This document shows, piece after piece, positions 37,301 through 45,003 of a DNA stretch of 64,000 nucleotides. Numbering within the stretch: position 1 is the stretch's first letter; each line of letters begins with the position of its first letter. The stretch covers positions 495,064 through 559,063 of the forward strand of contig JAJVDF010000589.1 in the NCBI GenBank assembly GCA_022410635.1. The letters are read 5' to 3'. Both the position numbers and the translations under genes were made by a program. Below the pieces are notes generated by a model. The model had not been told where the DNA came from, ran no database searches, and saw nothing but the letters and a program-made list of their open reading frames with translations. This DNA comes from Tretioscincus oriximinensis (Eukaryota; Chordata; Lepidosauria; Squamata; Gymnophthalmidae).

Positions 37301-40300
37301 GGAGGAGAGGCCTCCATTTTGGTACTGGTGGCGTTGCCTTTTGATGGTGTGGTTACATCACGCAAGGCTGGAATGTGTCCCCTGGTCGACATTTCTTCTC
37401 CAGAGGTCAGATCGTCCATCTGCGTCGTTTTAGCGGAGATTTTATCCTGAAGAGTTACGGACTTGTGCCTTGGAGTAGTGCTTTCTTCTGTAGTGATGGT
37501 GGTGGAAGCAATTTTAGATGTTGGATTATATGACACATCACTGGAAGGGCCAAGCCTGGTGGTTGTTACTTCTGCTAAAGAGCTGTTGACAGTTGTCCTT
37601 CCTGGTCGTGAGAGAGACACAAGAGGCCTTGGGGAGGCTGATGAAAGGACAACATGAGGGAGCTCAGGCACTGAGTCACCTAGAACGGGTTGGGAAGATG
37701 TTCGTGAATCAGGGGTCGTTAGTCTTGCTGAATCTGAAAAAGAATTGGAAGAGAAACTCGGTGAGAAATCTTAGCTTCCCCTTTAAAGAATGTGAGCCTT
37801 CGGGCAAAAATACCCTTGTAAGCCGCTTTAAGTCCCTTTGAAAGGTGAGAAAAGCGGGGTATAAGAACCCATTTCTTCTTCTTCTAAAGGACTAGTCACA
37901 CGTCTGACCTTAAACTTTCTTCAGCACATGCTCAGTATGCCGTCAGATTCAACATCCTACACTCCATGTTTGAATTCAGATTATTTCCATTGACTGAAGC
38001 TCATTCTTCTGGACATTCATCAGTAAGGCTTGAAAGGGATAAGACTTCGAGGCCACATGTGTCGGCCATGTACAGCAGTGAGCGCCCTCTATTGGCCTTA
38101 GCTTCAGCCAACCTAGGTCTCAGAAAGCAAAAAATTACAAGTAGATGAATAGATACCACTACAATTGTGGTGGGGAAGATAGAATGTAACCTTTAGGTGA
38201 AACTAACCTGTAAGCCACCCTGAGTTGCTTCAACTGAGAAACGCGAGCCTGAAAAACAGTTNATAATCTTCTTCTTCAGTGGGCTGACACAGATCAGGGA
38301 ATTAGTGTAGCCAGCCAATGCAGATGGACCGGCTTTTTTAAATCCCTCGTTTTATGCAAGTTTTCACTTGCATAAATCCAAGGGTTGTGATTTTGGGGGT
38401 TCCTTCCAGCTCCTCTAGCAGAGCCAGGCTCTCCGGCTGAATTCACAGCAGTTTAAAATTCCCCCACTGGAGCAGCAGCAGGGAGGTCAAACTGCAGGCA
38501 AAAAGCTAGGGGTGTTAGTGGTGGAAGGCAGAAGATCGACTTGGACCTCCTGTTATCATGGACCCCAACCTTTAATGGTTCGACCCCCAAGGACTAACCT
38601 CTTCCTGTCTAGTCAGAACATATGGCAAAGTTGTTGCCAGCATGCACTTAACTCAAATTTCATTAAGTTGCACTTGTGACAGTTTTCTGAGCAAACTCCA
38701 CTTAGAAAACATGTGACGGGCAAACTGCGCATGGTGAAAGCGTTTTCCATCTGGATTAAATGGAAACCGTGTGCACATAGTCGGTGTCAAAGCTCTGCAG
38801 GGCACTTACCTCGACTTGTGGTCAATTCCTTAAGCCCTGCAGCCATTGATGTGGGAGAGTTGGTTGAAGGTAGAACCTCTGTGGTTAGCTCTGAGGACGA
38901 TGTTTGTGGGACAGATTGTGTTACAGTGGTTGTTGTTGCTGCTGTGGAAGTAGCAAAGGTGGTGGAGTTTGTCATGAATGAAGAGCTAGGAGAAAGGACT
39001 GTTGAAGGGTCGTCTCTTGTGGTACCACTGGAAGAGGCTTCACTTGTTAAGGCAGCAGAGAACAGTTCCTGCATAGACTCTTCTGATCTAGAACTGGTAC
39101 GGGCAACAAGGTTTCCTGTTGTGGTTCCAGCTGGTGAAGTGGANGGTCCTGTGGATGTTTTTCTGGATCTTCCTATGGATGTTCCTGCTTGAGAAGATGT
39201 GGCTTCGTCTGAGATCCCCCCAGATGTGGCTGTGTCTTCAGTAGGTGAAGTCATAGTTGCTGAGACAGATCCTTTTAATTTGCTACTGGTAGGCACAACG
39301 GACCTTTCTTTTGGAGGGTTGGCGGTCACACCTAAAGTGCCCATTTGATCCACTGTGGCATTAGTGGCCTGGGTTACAATAGATGTACTTGATGGAATAG
39401 AAGTAAAAAAGGTACTTGAGCTTTCAGGGGGTGAAGTGCTAGGAAAAGGGGTTGATGACAGGATTTCTTTAATTGTGCTACTCAAGGAGACTACAGCTGG
39501 TAAGGAAGTGTGGAAAACCTCCAGTGCAAATTGTGCTGATCTAGAACTGTTCTCTGCAAAGCTTCCAGCTGTGGCTTCAGCTGGTGAGGTGACAACCTCT
39601 TCCCTGTATATCTTTGTTAGGGATGGGATGGTGCTTGCCCATGTAATTCTGGGGGTTGCTTTACCTTCAGTAGCTGTAGAGAAGGTCATTAAGCCAAGAC
39701 CTTCTAATTTGCTACTAACAGTGTTTTCTTCCGGAGGGCTGGTGGTAGCGTTTGATGGACTCATTTTCCTCTCTCTGGCACTAGAAGTCTGGATTATGGA
39801 AGATGTGGTGGGGAAAGGATGTGCTGGAGGAGAGGCCTCCATGTTGATATTGGTGGCATTGCCTTTTGACTGTGCGGTTGCATCACGCAAGGTGGGAATG
39901 TGTCCCCTGGTCGACATTTCTTCTCCAGAGGTCAGATCGTCCATCTGCGTGGTTTTAGAGGAGACATTATTCTGAACAGTTACAGATTTGTGTCTTGGAC
40001 TGGTGCCTTCTTCTGTAGTGATGGTGGTAGAAGCAATTTTAGATGTCGGACCATATGAGTCATCACTGGAAGGGCCAGGGCTGCTGGATGTTGCTTCTAG
40101 TAAAGTGCTGTTGACAGTTGCCCTTCCCAGTCTTGAGGGAGACACAGGAGGCCTTGGGGAGGCTGATGAAAGGACAACATGGGAGAGCTCAGGCGTTGAG
40201 TCACCTAGAACGGGATGGGGAGATGTTTGCGAATGAGTTGTTGTTCCCCTTGCTGAATCTGAAAAAGAATGTGAATAGAAACTCACTGAAAAATCTTAGC

Positions 40301-40640
40301 TTTCCCTCTAAAGGACTAGTCACAAATCTGACCTTAAATTTTCTTTAGCACATGCACAGTATGCCTTCAGATTCGATTCCCTATACTCAATTTCTGAATT
40401 CAGGTTTCCTCATGGACTAAAACCCATTTTTCTTGACGTTCATCAGGAAAAAAGAGAAGAAGATGGAGTGCTGAGATGGAGCAAATACAAAATTCCACCC
40501 TGAAATACCATTTGCATTTGTTGAGAACAGGTAAAGATTTTGCCTTCTGCTTGAGACGTCCAGGTGGACTATATGGGCTCTGGTCCCATGCAGAAGGGCT
40601 CTTTTCTTAGTTTGTTATGAGAAGAATGAGCACATCCTAC

Positions 40641-40697
<57 letters not shown>

Positions 40698-43379
40698 CAG
40701 TTGTACTAATAATAAGAGGAGGAGGAGAACAAGAACTTAAAGGGGCTTACATAACCTTCTGTTCTTATCTTTGCAATAGACACCAGAATAGAGAAAAACT
40801 AGACAAATACGTGATTTTGTTTTACTTCCAGAGGAGATGGTGTGCTAGCAACCTGGTTCGCTTTAGGACAGGATTAGACAAATTCATGGAAAATAAGGGT
40901 ATCAATAGCTATTAAGTTGCACCTTTTGATCCTGTCTCTGAGATTGAGCAGCAGTCAGGATTCCTGAAGTACCATTTGGAGGGAGTGGAGAACAGGTGAA
41001 GGTTTTGCACCTTCCCAGGTGCAATTGGTGGGTCACTGTGTGAAACAGGATNCTGGATGCCGAGGTAAATAGTGAAGCAGCCAAATTCGCTGGCAACAAT
41101 AAACTGTTCAGGGAAGTGAAAACTGAAAATGATTGTAAGGCACTCCAGAGTGATTTATTGAAATTGGCTGAGTGGGCATCAAAGTGGCAAATGCACTTCA
41201 ACTTAAGCAAGTGCAAGGTCATGCATATTGGGGCAAAGAACCCCAAATACTCCTACCACCTGATGGGAACCAAGCTTTCTGTGACCGAGCAAGAAAAGGA
41301 TCTTGGGGTGTTGGTGGACAATTCAATGAAAATGTCAACCCAGTGTGCAGCAGCAGCAAAAAAGGCAAATTCCATGTTGGGGATAATTAGGAAAGGAATT
41401 GAAAACAAGTCAGCAAATGTTGTTTTGCCTCTTTATAAATCTGTGGTGAGGCCACATTTGGAATATTGTGTTCAATTTTGGTCACCACATCGCAAGAGGG
41501 ATATTNTGGAACTNNAGAAGGTGCAGAAAAGGGCAGCAACAATGATCAAAGGTCTGGAGCACCTCCCTTATGGGCAGCAATGTCTGGGCCTCTTCAGCCT
41601 CAAAAGGCGACATTTGAGAGATGATCTGATTGAAGTATACAAAATCATGTATGGGATGTATAGGATGAATAGAGAAAAAATATTTTCTCTATCACACAAC
41701 ACAAGGACCAGAGAGCACTCCTTGAAACTGATGGGCAGAAAAGTGAGAACAGACAAAGGAAAGTATCTTTTCACCCAGAGGGTCATCGGCCTGTGTAATT
41801 TATTTCCTGAAGAGGTAGTGGTAGCTCACAGCTTGGATAGTTTCCAGACAGGACTAGAAGGGTTTATGGACACCAAGGATATAAATGGGTCCTAGGATGG
41901 ATGTCTGGATGCTGCCTCCGGGATGGAGCAACAGGCAGGACTCTTGAAATACCATTTGCAGGGAGTCATGAACAGATGCATATTTTGCTTTCCTCTATTC
42001 AGACTGCCTAGGTGCATCTGATGGGCCTTTGTGTGACACAGAATGCTGGACTAGATGGGCTCTGACCCGATCCAGTATGGCTCTTCTTACGTTCTTATGA
42101 ATACATGGGCTTTGGTCCAATTCAGCAGCGTTCCTCTTGGATAGAATCTTGCCTGTTGCACCATCCCAGAGGCAATATGAAGTGATCCATCCTAGTAGCT
42201 CTTTATACCCTTGGCTTCCATGAACTTGTCTAATCCTGTCTTAAAGCTGTTCAAGGTATTAGATGCTACCACTGCTTAAGGAAGTACATTCCATAGACCA
42301 ACGATTCTCTGGGTGAAGAAATACTTTCCCTTGAGTCTCTTCTGCATTTCAGTTTCAAGGAATGGGTCCTAGTGTTGCATGATAAAGAATTTTTTTTCTA
42401 TTCAACTTATCCATCCCATCCATAATTTTATACACGTCAATCAGATAACCTCTCAAATACTTTCTTTCAAGACTGAAGAGGCCCAGACGTTGTAGCCTGA
42501 CCTCATAAGGGAGGTGTTTCAGCCCCTTGATCATTCTTGTTGCCCTTTTCTGCACCTTCTCTAGATCCACGATATCTTTTTTGAGACATGGTGACCAGAA
42601 ATGTACACAGAATTCCAAATGTGGTCTCACCACAGATTTATAAAGAGTCAAAACAAAACTGGCTGGCTTGTTTTCTATTCCTTTACTAATTATTCTTAAC
42701 ATGGAATTTGCTTTTTTTGCTGCAGCTGCACACTGCGTTGACACCTTCATTGAGCTGCCCATCAACATTCCAAGAACCTTTTCCTGCTCGGTCACAGAAA
42801 GTTCTTCGTTCCCATCAGTTGGCAGGACCAATTGGGGTTCTTTGCCCCAAGTATGCACGACTTTGCACTTGAACATACTGAAAATCAGAGGTCCCAGTGC
42901 AGACCCCTGGGGTACCCCACTTTTCACCTCCTTCCACCTAGAGAATTATTCTCTACTACCCTCTGTCCTTGAGCCAGTTTCCCATCCAGGACAAGGTCTG
43001 TCCTCTTATTCCACGATTGTGGAGATTTTTTTAGGAGCCTTTGATGAGGGACTTTATCAAAAGCCTTCTGAAAGTCTAGATAGACAATATCAACTGGATC
43101 CCCTTTATCCACATATTTATTAACACTCTCAAAGAATNCTAACAAATTTGTAAGGCATGGCTTACCTTAGCAGAAGCTTTTCCTTATGATTCCTAACACT
43201 GAACTTCCTTTTTTTGCTGCTGCTGCACACTGGATTGACACCTTCATTGAACTATCCACCAACACCCCAAGATCAAACCAAACCTTCTTCGTGTACATCA
43301 ACCGTCGCTTACCGTTGGTCCCAGCATGTGGGAGACACAAAAATAGAGCAGAGACCAGGGATAAATGCCTGAGAGCCAT
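25319..43379 (-). CDS. Gene 2: secreted mucin-like protein with four tandemly duplicated mucin exons
   Basis: Seen: eight coding exons with consensus splice sites. They are 43379-43313 (signal), 40258-38810 (D), 37733-36321 (C), 35287-33863 (B), 33062-31668 (A), 31291-31211, 29728-29643 and 25393-25319 (stop). Their lengths sum to 5,991 bases, exactly 1,997 codons, with the frame open throughout. All junctions are phase 1 except the last (phase 0). The product is about 1,996 residues: leader, ~1,894 Ser/Thr-rich residues, then a ~75-residue C-terminal domain. No transmembrane segment or GPI-type tail is visible, so it is probably secreted. Known: in human, MUC20 is the mucin next to MUC4. Inferred: gene 2 may be its counterpart, but this rests only on neighbourhood and general design. 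No canonical polyadenylation signal was seen in the ~400 bases after the stop. Confidence 0.82.
25655..26010 (+). mobile_element. CR1 LINE RT fragment (another subfamily) in gene 2 intron 7 / 3' flank
   Basis: Codes, with breaks, for FADDTKFGGAANT, RIQKDLDKLE, GVWxxDHRLNVSQQCEAA and RCIKRSIDSRSREVIIPL, a CR1-type RT distinct from the [14 protein letters not shown] type. Confidence 0.7.
26011..28890. other. Gene 2 intron 7, little recognisable content
   Basis: No gene seen. It holds a CR1-like scrap near 26160-26240, a GTCACATG fold-back copy (26838-26950) and otherwise AT-rich anonymous sequence. Open frames here are short and without family signatures. Confidence 0.5.
28895..29125 (+). mobile_element. 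CR1 LINE 3' end fragment
   Basis: 'ggggctataaatggatactaggatggatgtctggatgttgcctccggg' to 'gatccagtatggctcttcttatgttcttgtgttatgttctta': ORF end, 3' UTR and tail. Confidence 0.82.
29450..29610 (-). mobile_element. CR1 LINE 3' UTR fragment
   Basis: 'acaagaacataagaagagccctgctgaatcaggtcagagcccatctag' in reverse orientation, directly downstream of gene 2 exon 7. Confidence 0.72.
29643..29728 (-). CDS. Gene 2 exon 7: C-terminal domain, first half
   Basis: 86 bases, phase 1 in and phase 0 out. The acceptor is cttcttacattggcag|GTCAGA and the donor CAAGAG|GTAAGA. The translation (QIRLTLAMHLTTFLNVTDPR, then LKNMVLQE) alternates strand-like and helix-like stretches and has one NVT sequon. It resembles a small folded domain rather than mucin sequence. 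I do not recognise the family with certainty. Confidence 0.7.
30602..30800. repeat. Purine-rich (GGAA)n tract
   Basis: About 200 bases dominated by gaagggaaggaagga-type sequence on the plus strand, in gene 2 intron 6. Similar to the tract at 23200. Confidence 0.88.
31211..31291 (-). CDS. Gene 2 exon 6: linker to C-terminal domain
   Basis: 81 bases, 27 codons, phase 1-1. The acceptor is tttaatttcttcag|CAGCTC and the donor GATGCAG|GTAAGT. The translation contains an N-glycosylation site (SNNATTP) and one cysteine in PAPSCPPVSVDA. It bridges the mucin exons and the compact C-terminal part. Confidence 0.75.
31668..33062 (-). CDS. Gene 2 exon 5 (mucin exon A)
   Basis: 1,395 bases, 465 codons, phase 1-1. 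The acceptor is tttttttcag|ATTCAG and the donor GTCGGG|GTAGGT. It is the last copy of the tandem set before the C-terminal exons. In the second half-module it lacks the EESMxELF segment found in B-D and reads ARTTSRLEDSIFSGTTTDD instead, an in-frame loss. Confidence 0.85.
33225..33445 (+). mobile_element. Sauria-type SINE, duplicated with intron A/B
   Basis: 'cgaggcctcatgcgtcggccgtggggaggagcaagcgccctctacc' joined to 'aacttgtcagccatcctgagtcgcttcaggtgagaaaggtgagtctcgaaacctgg'. It lacks about 65 internal bases compared with the copy at 38000-38280. Confidence 0.7.
33863..35287 (-). CDS. Gene 2 exon 4 (mucin exon B)
   Basis: 1,425 bases, 475 codons, phase 1-1. The acceptor is tctttttcag|ATTCAG and the donor GTCAAG|GTAGGT. 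It is close to exons A and C along its length. One n base lies in the second half-module (SGTTxDDPST). It is Ser/Thr-rich, with interspersed hydrophobic stretches such as SAELALEVFHTSLPAEVSL that are unusual for a pure mucin stalk. Confidence 0.85.
35447..35670 (+). mobile_element. Sauria-type SINE, duplicated with intron B/C
   Basis: Nearly identical to 33225-33445, including the same internal deletion after 'gcgccctctacc', and at the same place relative to the exon. It was therefore copied with the exon unit. Confidence 0.72.
36321..37733 (-). CDS. Gene 2 exon 3 (mucin exon C)
   Basis: 1,413 bases, 471 codons, phase 1-1. The acceptor is ctttttcag|ATTCAG and the donor TCGAG|GTAGGT. It has the same module order as exon D. 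Relative to D and B it lacks a few residues after TIKEI and around the SFAxxSSRS segment, all in frame. Its middle (AEVSLSRTIKEI, SPSKETSV) matches exon B better than D. Confidence 0.85.
37786..37886 (+). mobile_element. SINE 3' fragment unique to intron C/D
   Basis: 'gagccttcgggcaaaaatacccttgtaagccgctttaagtccctttgaaaggtgagaaaagcggggtataagaacccatttcttcttctt' interrupts the shared intron sequence next to 'ctaaaggactagtcac'. It is absent from the sister introns, so it inserted after duplication. Confidence 0.75.
38000..38280 (+). mobile_element. Sauria-type SINE, fuller copy in intron C/D
   Basis: Same position as the copies in introns A/B and B/C, but retains the internal part 'ttggccttagcttcagccaacctaggtctcagaaagc...gataccactac'. 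It represents the ancestral form. Confidence 0.7.
38810..40258 (-). CDS. Gene 2 exon 2 (mucin exon D)
   Basis: 1,449 bases, 483 codons, phase 1-1. The acceptor is ttctttttcag|ATTCAG and the donor TCGAG|GTAAGT. It opens with DSARGTTTHSQ and is Ser/Thr/Ala-rich with potential N-glycosylation sites (NSTL, NATN). It holds two related half-modules, each with an SSKL...G start and an SSRS...EL(A/F) segment. Its first third and last quarter are closest to exon C, but its middle (PAVVSLSSTIKEI..., PPKERSVVPTSSKLKG) is closest to exon A. Confidence 0.85.
40640..40698. repeat. (GTA)n microsatellite
   Basis: About 18 consecutive gta units, perfect apart from the edges, in gene 2 intron 1. Confidence 0.95.
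41050..42105 (+). mobile_element. CR1 LINE, 3' part, in gene 2 intron 1
   Basis: Long open frame (41116-41895) for the CR1 RT tail: [63 protein letters not shown]. The 3' UTR and 'cttcttacgttcttatg' tail follow. One of the best-preserved CR1 copies here, with three n bases. Confidence 0.9.
42110..43165 (-). mobile_element. CR1 LINE, 3' part, reversed
   Basis: Minus-strand frame 42355-42927 (SGVPQGSALGPLIFSMF, LEFCVHFWSP, KKILYHATL) and a further RT piece to 43145 (DIVYLDFQKAFDKVPHQRLL). It abuts the plus-oriented copy at 41050-42105 tail to tail, so the two form an imperfect inverted repeat. Confidence 0.85.
43313..43379 (-). CDS. Gene 2 exon 1: signal peptide
   Basis: The ATG at 43379 has a strong context (A at -3, G at +4). 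It begins a leader with a clear hydrophobic core (MALRHLSLVSALFLCLP...) ending in AAC G. The donor is AACG|GTAAGC. The exon contributes 67 bases, phase 1, and its last G joins AT of exon D to make Asp. A CR1 fragment lies immediately downstream in the intron. Confidence 0.82.
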
Positions 43380-43706
43380 TTTGCCAAGGGCTTTTGAATG
43401 CGGGCNGAGAAGTTTGATCAGTTCTGTCTCTCTGCCGAAGACACCAGTTGGCACTGCAAGAAAATGTTTGTCCCCTTGCTGGTTGGGCTTCCTGGTTCAG
43501 CGGATAGGTGAAGGGTGGAGTACAAAAGGGTTTCTTTTTCACCTGGCAGTTCATGATAATAAATAAAATGCTTTGATTATTATTTCTCCCCCCCCCCCCC
43601 TCCAGTCTGTAGCCCTTGCTCAGGCACGTCATAGTGAACAAGAGAGAAGTAAACCTTTGAGAAAAGGCCAGGTCCCCATTGGATTGCAAGAAGATCAAGA
43701 ATTGGG

Positions 43707-43714
43707 TTTTTATA
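43707..43714 (-). promoter_or_regulatory. Possible TATA box of gene 2
   Basis: The minus strand reads GTATAAAAACC about 330 bases upstream of the ATG. It would need a 5' UTR of about 300 bases. No better candidate was seen closer in. Weakly supported. Confidence 0.3.
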
Positions 43715-44077
43715 CGAAAAGGACCCAAAGCAGCTTATCAGTTTATTTTCCCCCGAAGGCTCAATAGCCATTTTAAAGCAGCTTTTTAAAACTGGCCACA
43801 ACTTCTGACCAGCCTTCAAGGGTGATCCCATGTAGTCCAACTTGGAAATTACCGGAACATGGATTATTCTGACCAGGTGATTTATGGTTATAATTTATTT
43901 CTTGTCTTGATAATATCGATGGGGTGATAGATGTAAACAATAACAAACTGGCAGTTTCCTGTTTCTCTGCTTCCTGGTAGAATTCCTGTTTCCTGTTACA
44001 TGGTTTTAAGTTGTGTTTCTGCCTGCTTTTCTATGCCACTTTTTCATGATGATAAGTGCTNATAAATAAGTGTGTAT

Positions 44078-44360
44078 GAGGCGCAGTGGTGCAGAAGTTA
44101 AGAACAGGCCTTTCAACAGAGGCCATTCGTTCAAGAGCCACGTGTCTGCTGTGGAGAGGGGTGAGCTCCACAACTGGCGTAGCTTCAGTCAGTTGTTCAA
44201 AAGTGAACAACTACAAGTAGATGACCAGGTACTGTCAGCCAAATGTGATGGGTAAGATAGAATGTAAGCTTTGGGTCAAAGAATAGCTTGTAAGCCACTT
44301 TGAGTCTGTTCGGGTGAGGAAAGCAGGGTATAGAAATCCAGTTCTTCTCCTTTTTCTTCC
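44078..44360 (+). mobile_element. Sauria-type SINE, near full length
   Basis: 'gaggcgcagtggtgcagaagttaagaacaggcc' (A box) and 'cgttcaagagcc' (B box-like), then 'cttgtaagccactttgagtctgttcgggtgaggaaagcagggtatagaaatccagttcttctcc'. The best SINE copy in the window. Confidence 0.82.
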
Positions 44361-44987
44361 CAGCAAGTTCACAAAGCTGCCAGTAGTAGCAGTAGCAACT
44401 CAAATGTGGAAACGTGGGGCCCTGCCCTGTGGACTACAGCTCCCAGCCTGCACTGCAGCCAGCCATGGGAGGGAGGAAGCCCCTTTAGTCAACTTGCATT
44501 CTGCCCCAGCCATAGGGAACTTTTTTTGCTGCTTACAGGAAGTTGGCTGGGGGACCCACCTATATAAATAAAGGAATTGGAAGTTTTCAGTAGCAAAAAC
44601 TCAGCCCTGATTCTCAAACCAGATAGGCACAGGGTGGTTGGCTGGGATTTCCCCACAATGAGCTTATTTTTTGGCCTCCCGTTTCCTCAATCCACGGATC
44701 GTTCTGGTTCTTGCACAGCAAGCCACCCTAATTGGAAACGGCCCCCGTCTTATACAGGTTCCTCATTCCAAAGGTTTGGAGTGAGTCACCTGTTGGCTAA
44801 ATGAACGCAAGTTCCTCTTCTGGGTTTTTCCTTTATTATTTATTTGATTGAGAAAAGAGATTAACAAATAACATATATATATAACAAATAACTACTTATT
44901 TAAGACCAACCCTTACCCAAGACCAACAATATTTCCTAGTTAACCCAAAGAGAAAACAGGAAACAGTGAGAAAAGGCAATGCGGCTC
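44361..44987. other. Intergenic, no gene seen
   Basis: Moderately GC-rich sequence between the SINE and the L1 insertion. It contains 'ggactacagctcccagcctgc', similar to the ZNF143/Staf motif. No splice-supported exon or long frame. Confidence 0.4.
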
Positions 44988-45003
44988 GATTTAAAGAACA
45001 GTT
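44988..45003 (+). repeat. Left target-site duplication of the L1 insertion
   Basis: gatttaaagaacagtt, identical to 48799-48814 right after the poly-A tract. It marks both ends of the L1 insertion by target-primed reverse transcription. Confidence 0.93.

Larger units (their letters stand above)
31481..40450 (-). repeat. Tandem duplication unit (mucin exon plus flanking intron), four copies
   Basis: Exons A-D share not only coding sequence but also intron flanks on both sides. The block after each acceptor (ctaaaggactagtcac, cttaaactttcttcagcacatgctca, then a SINE) recurs upstream of A, B, C and D. The block with gggcaaactgcgcatgg recurs downstream of A, C and D. Donor-to-donor spacings are 2,195, 2,458 and 2,489 bases. 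Confidence 0.88.
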
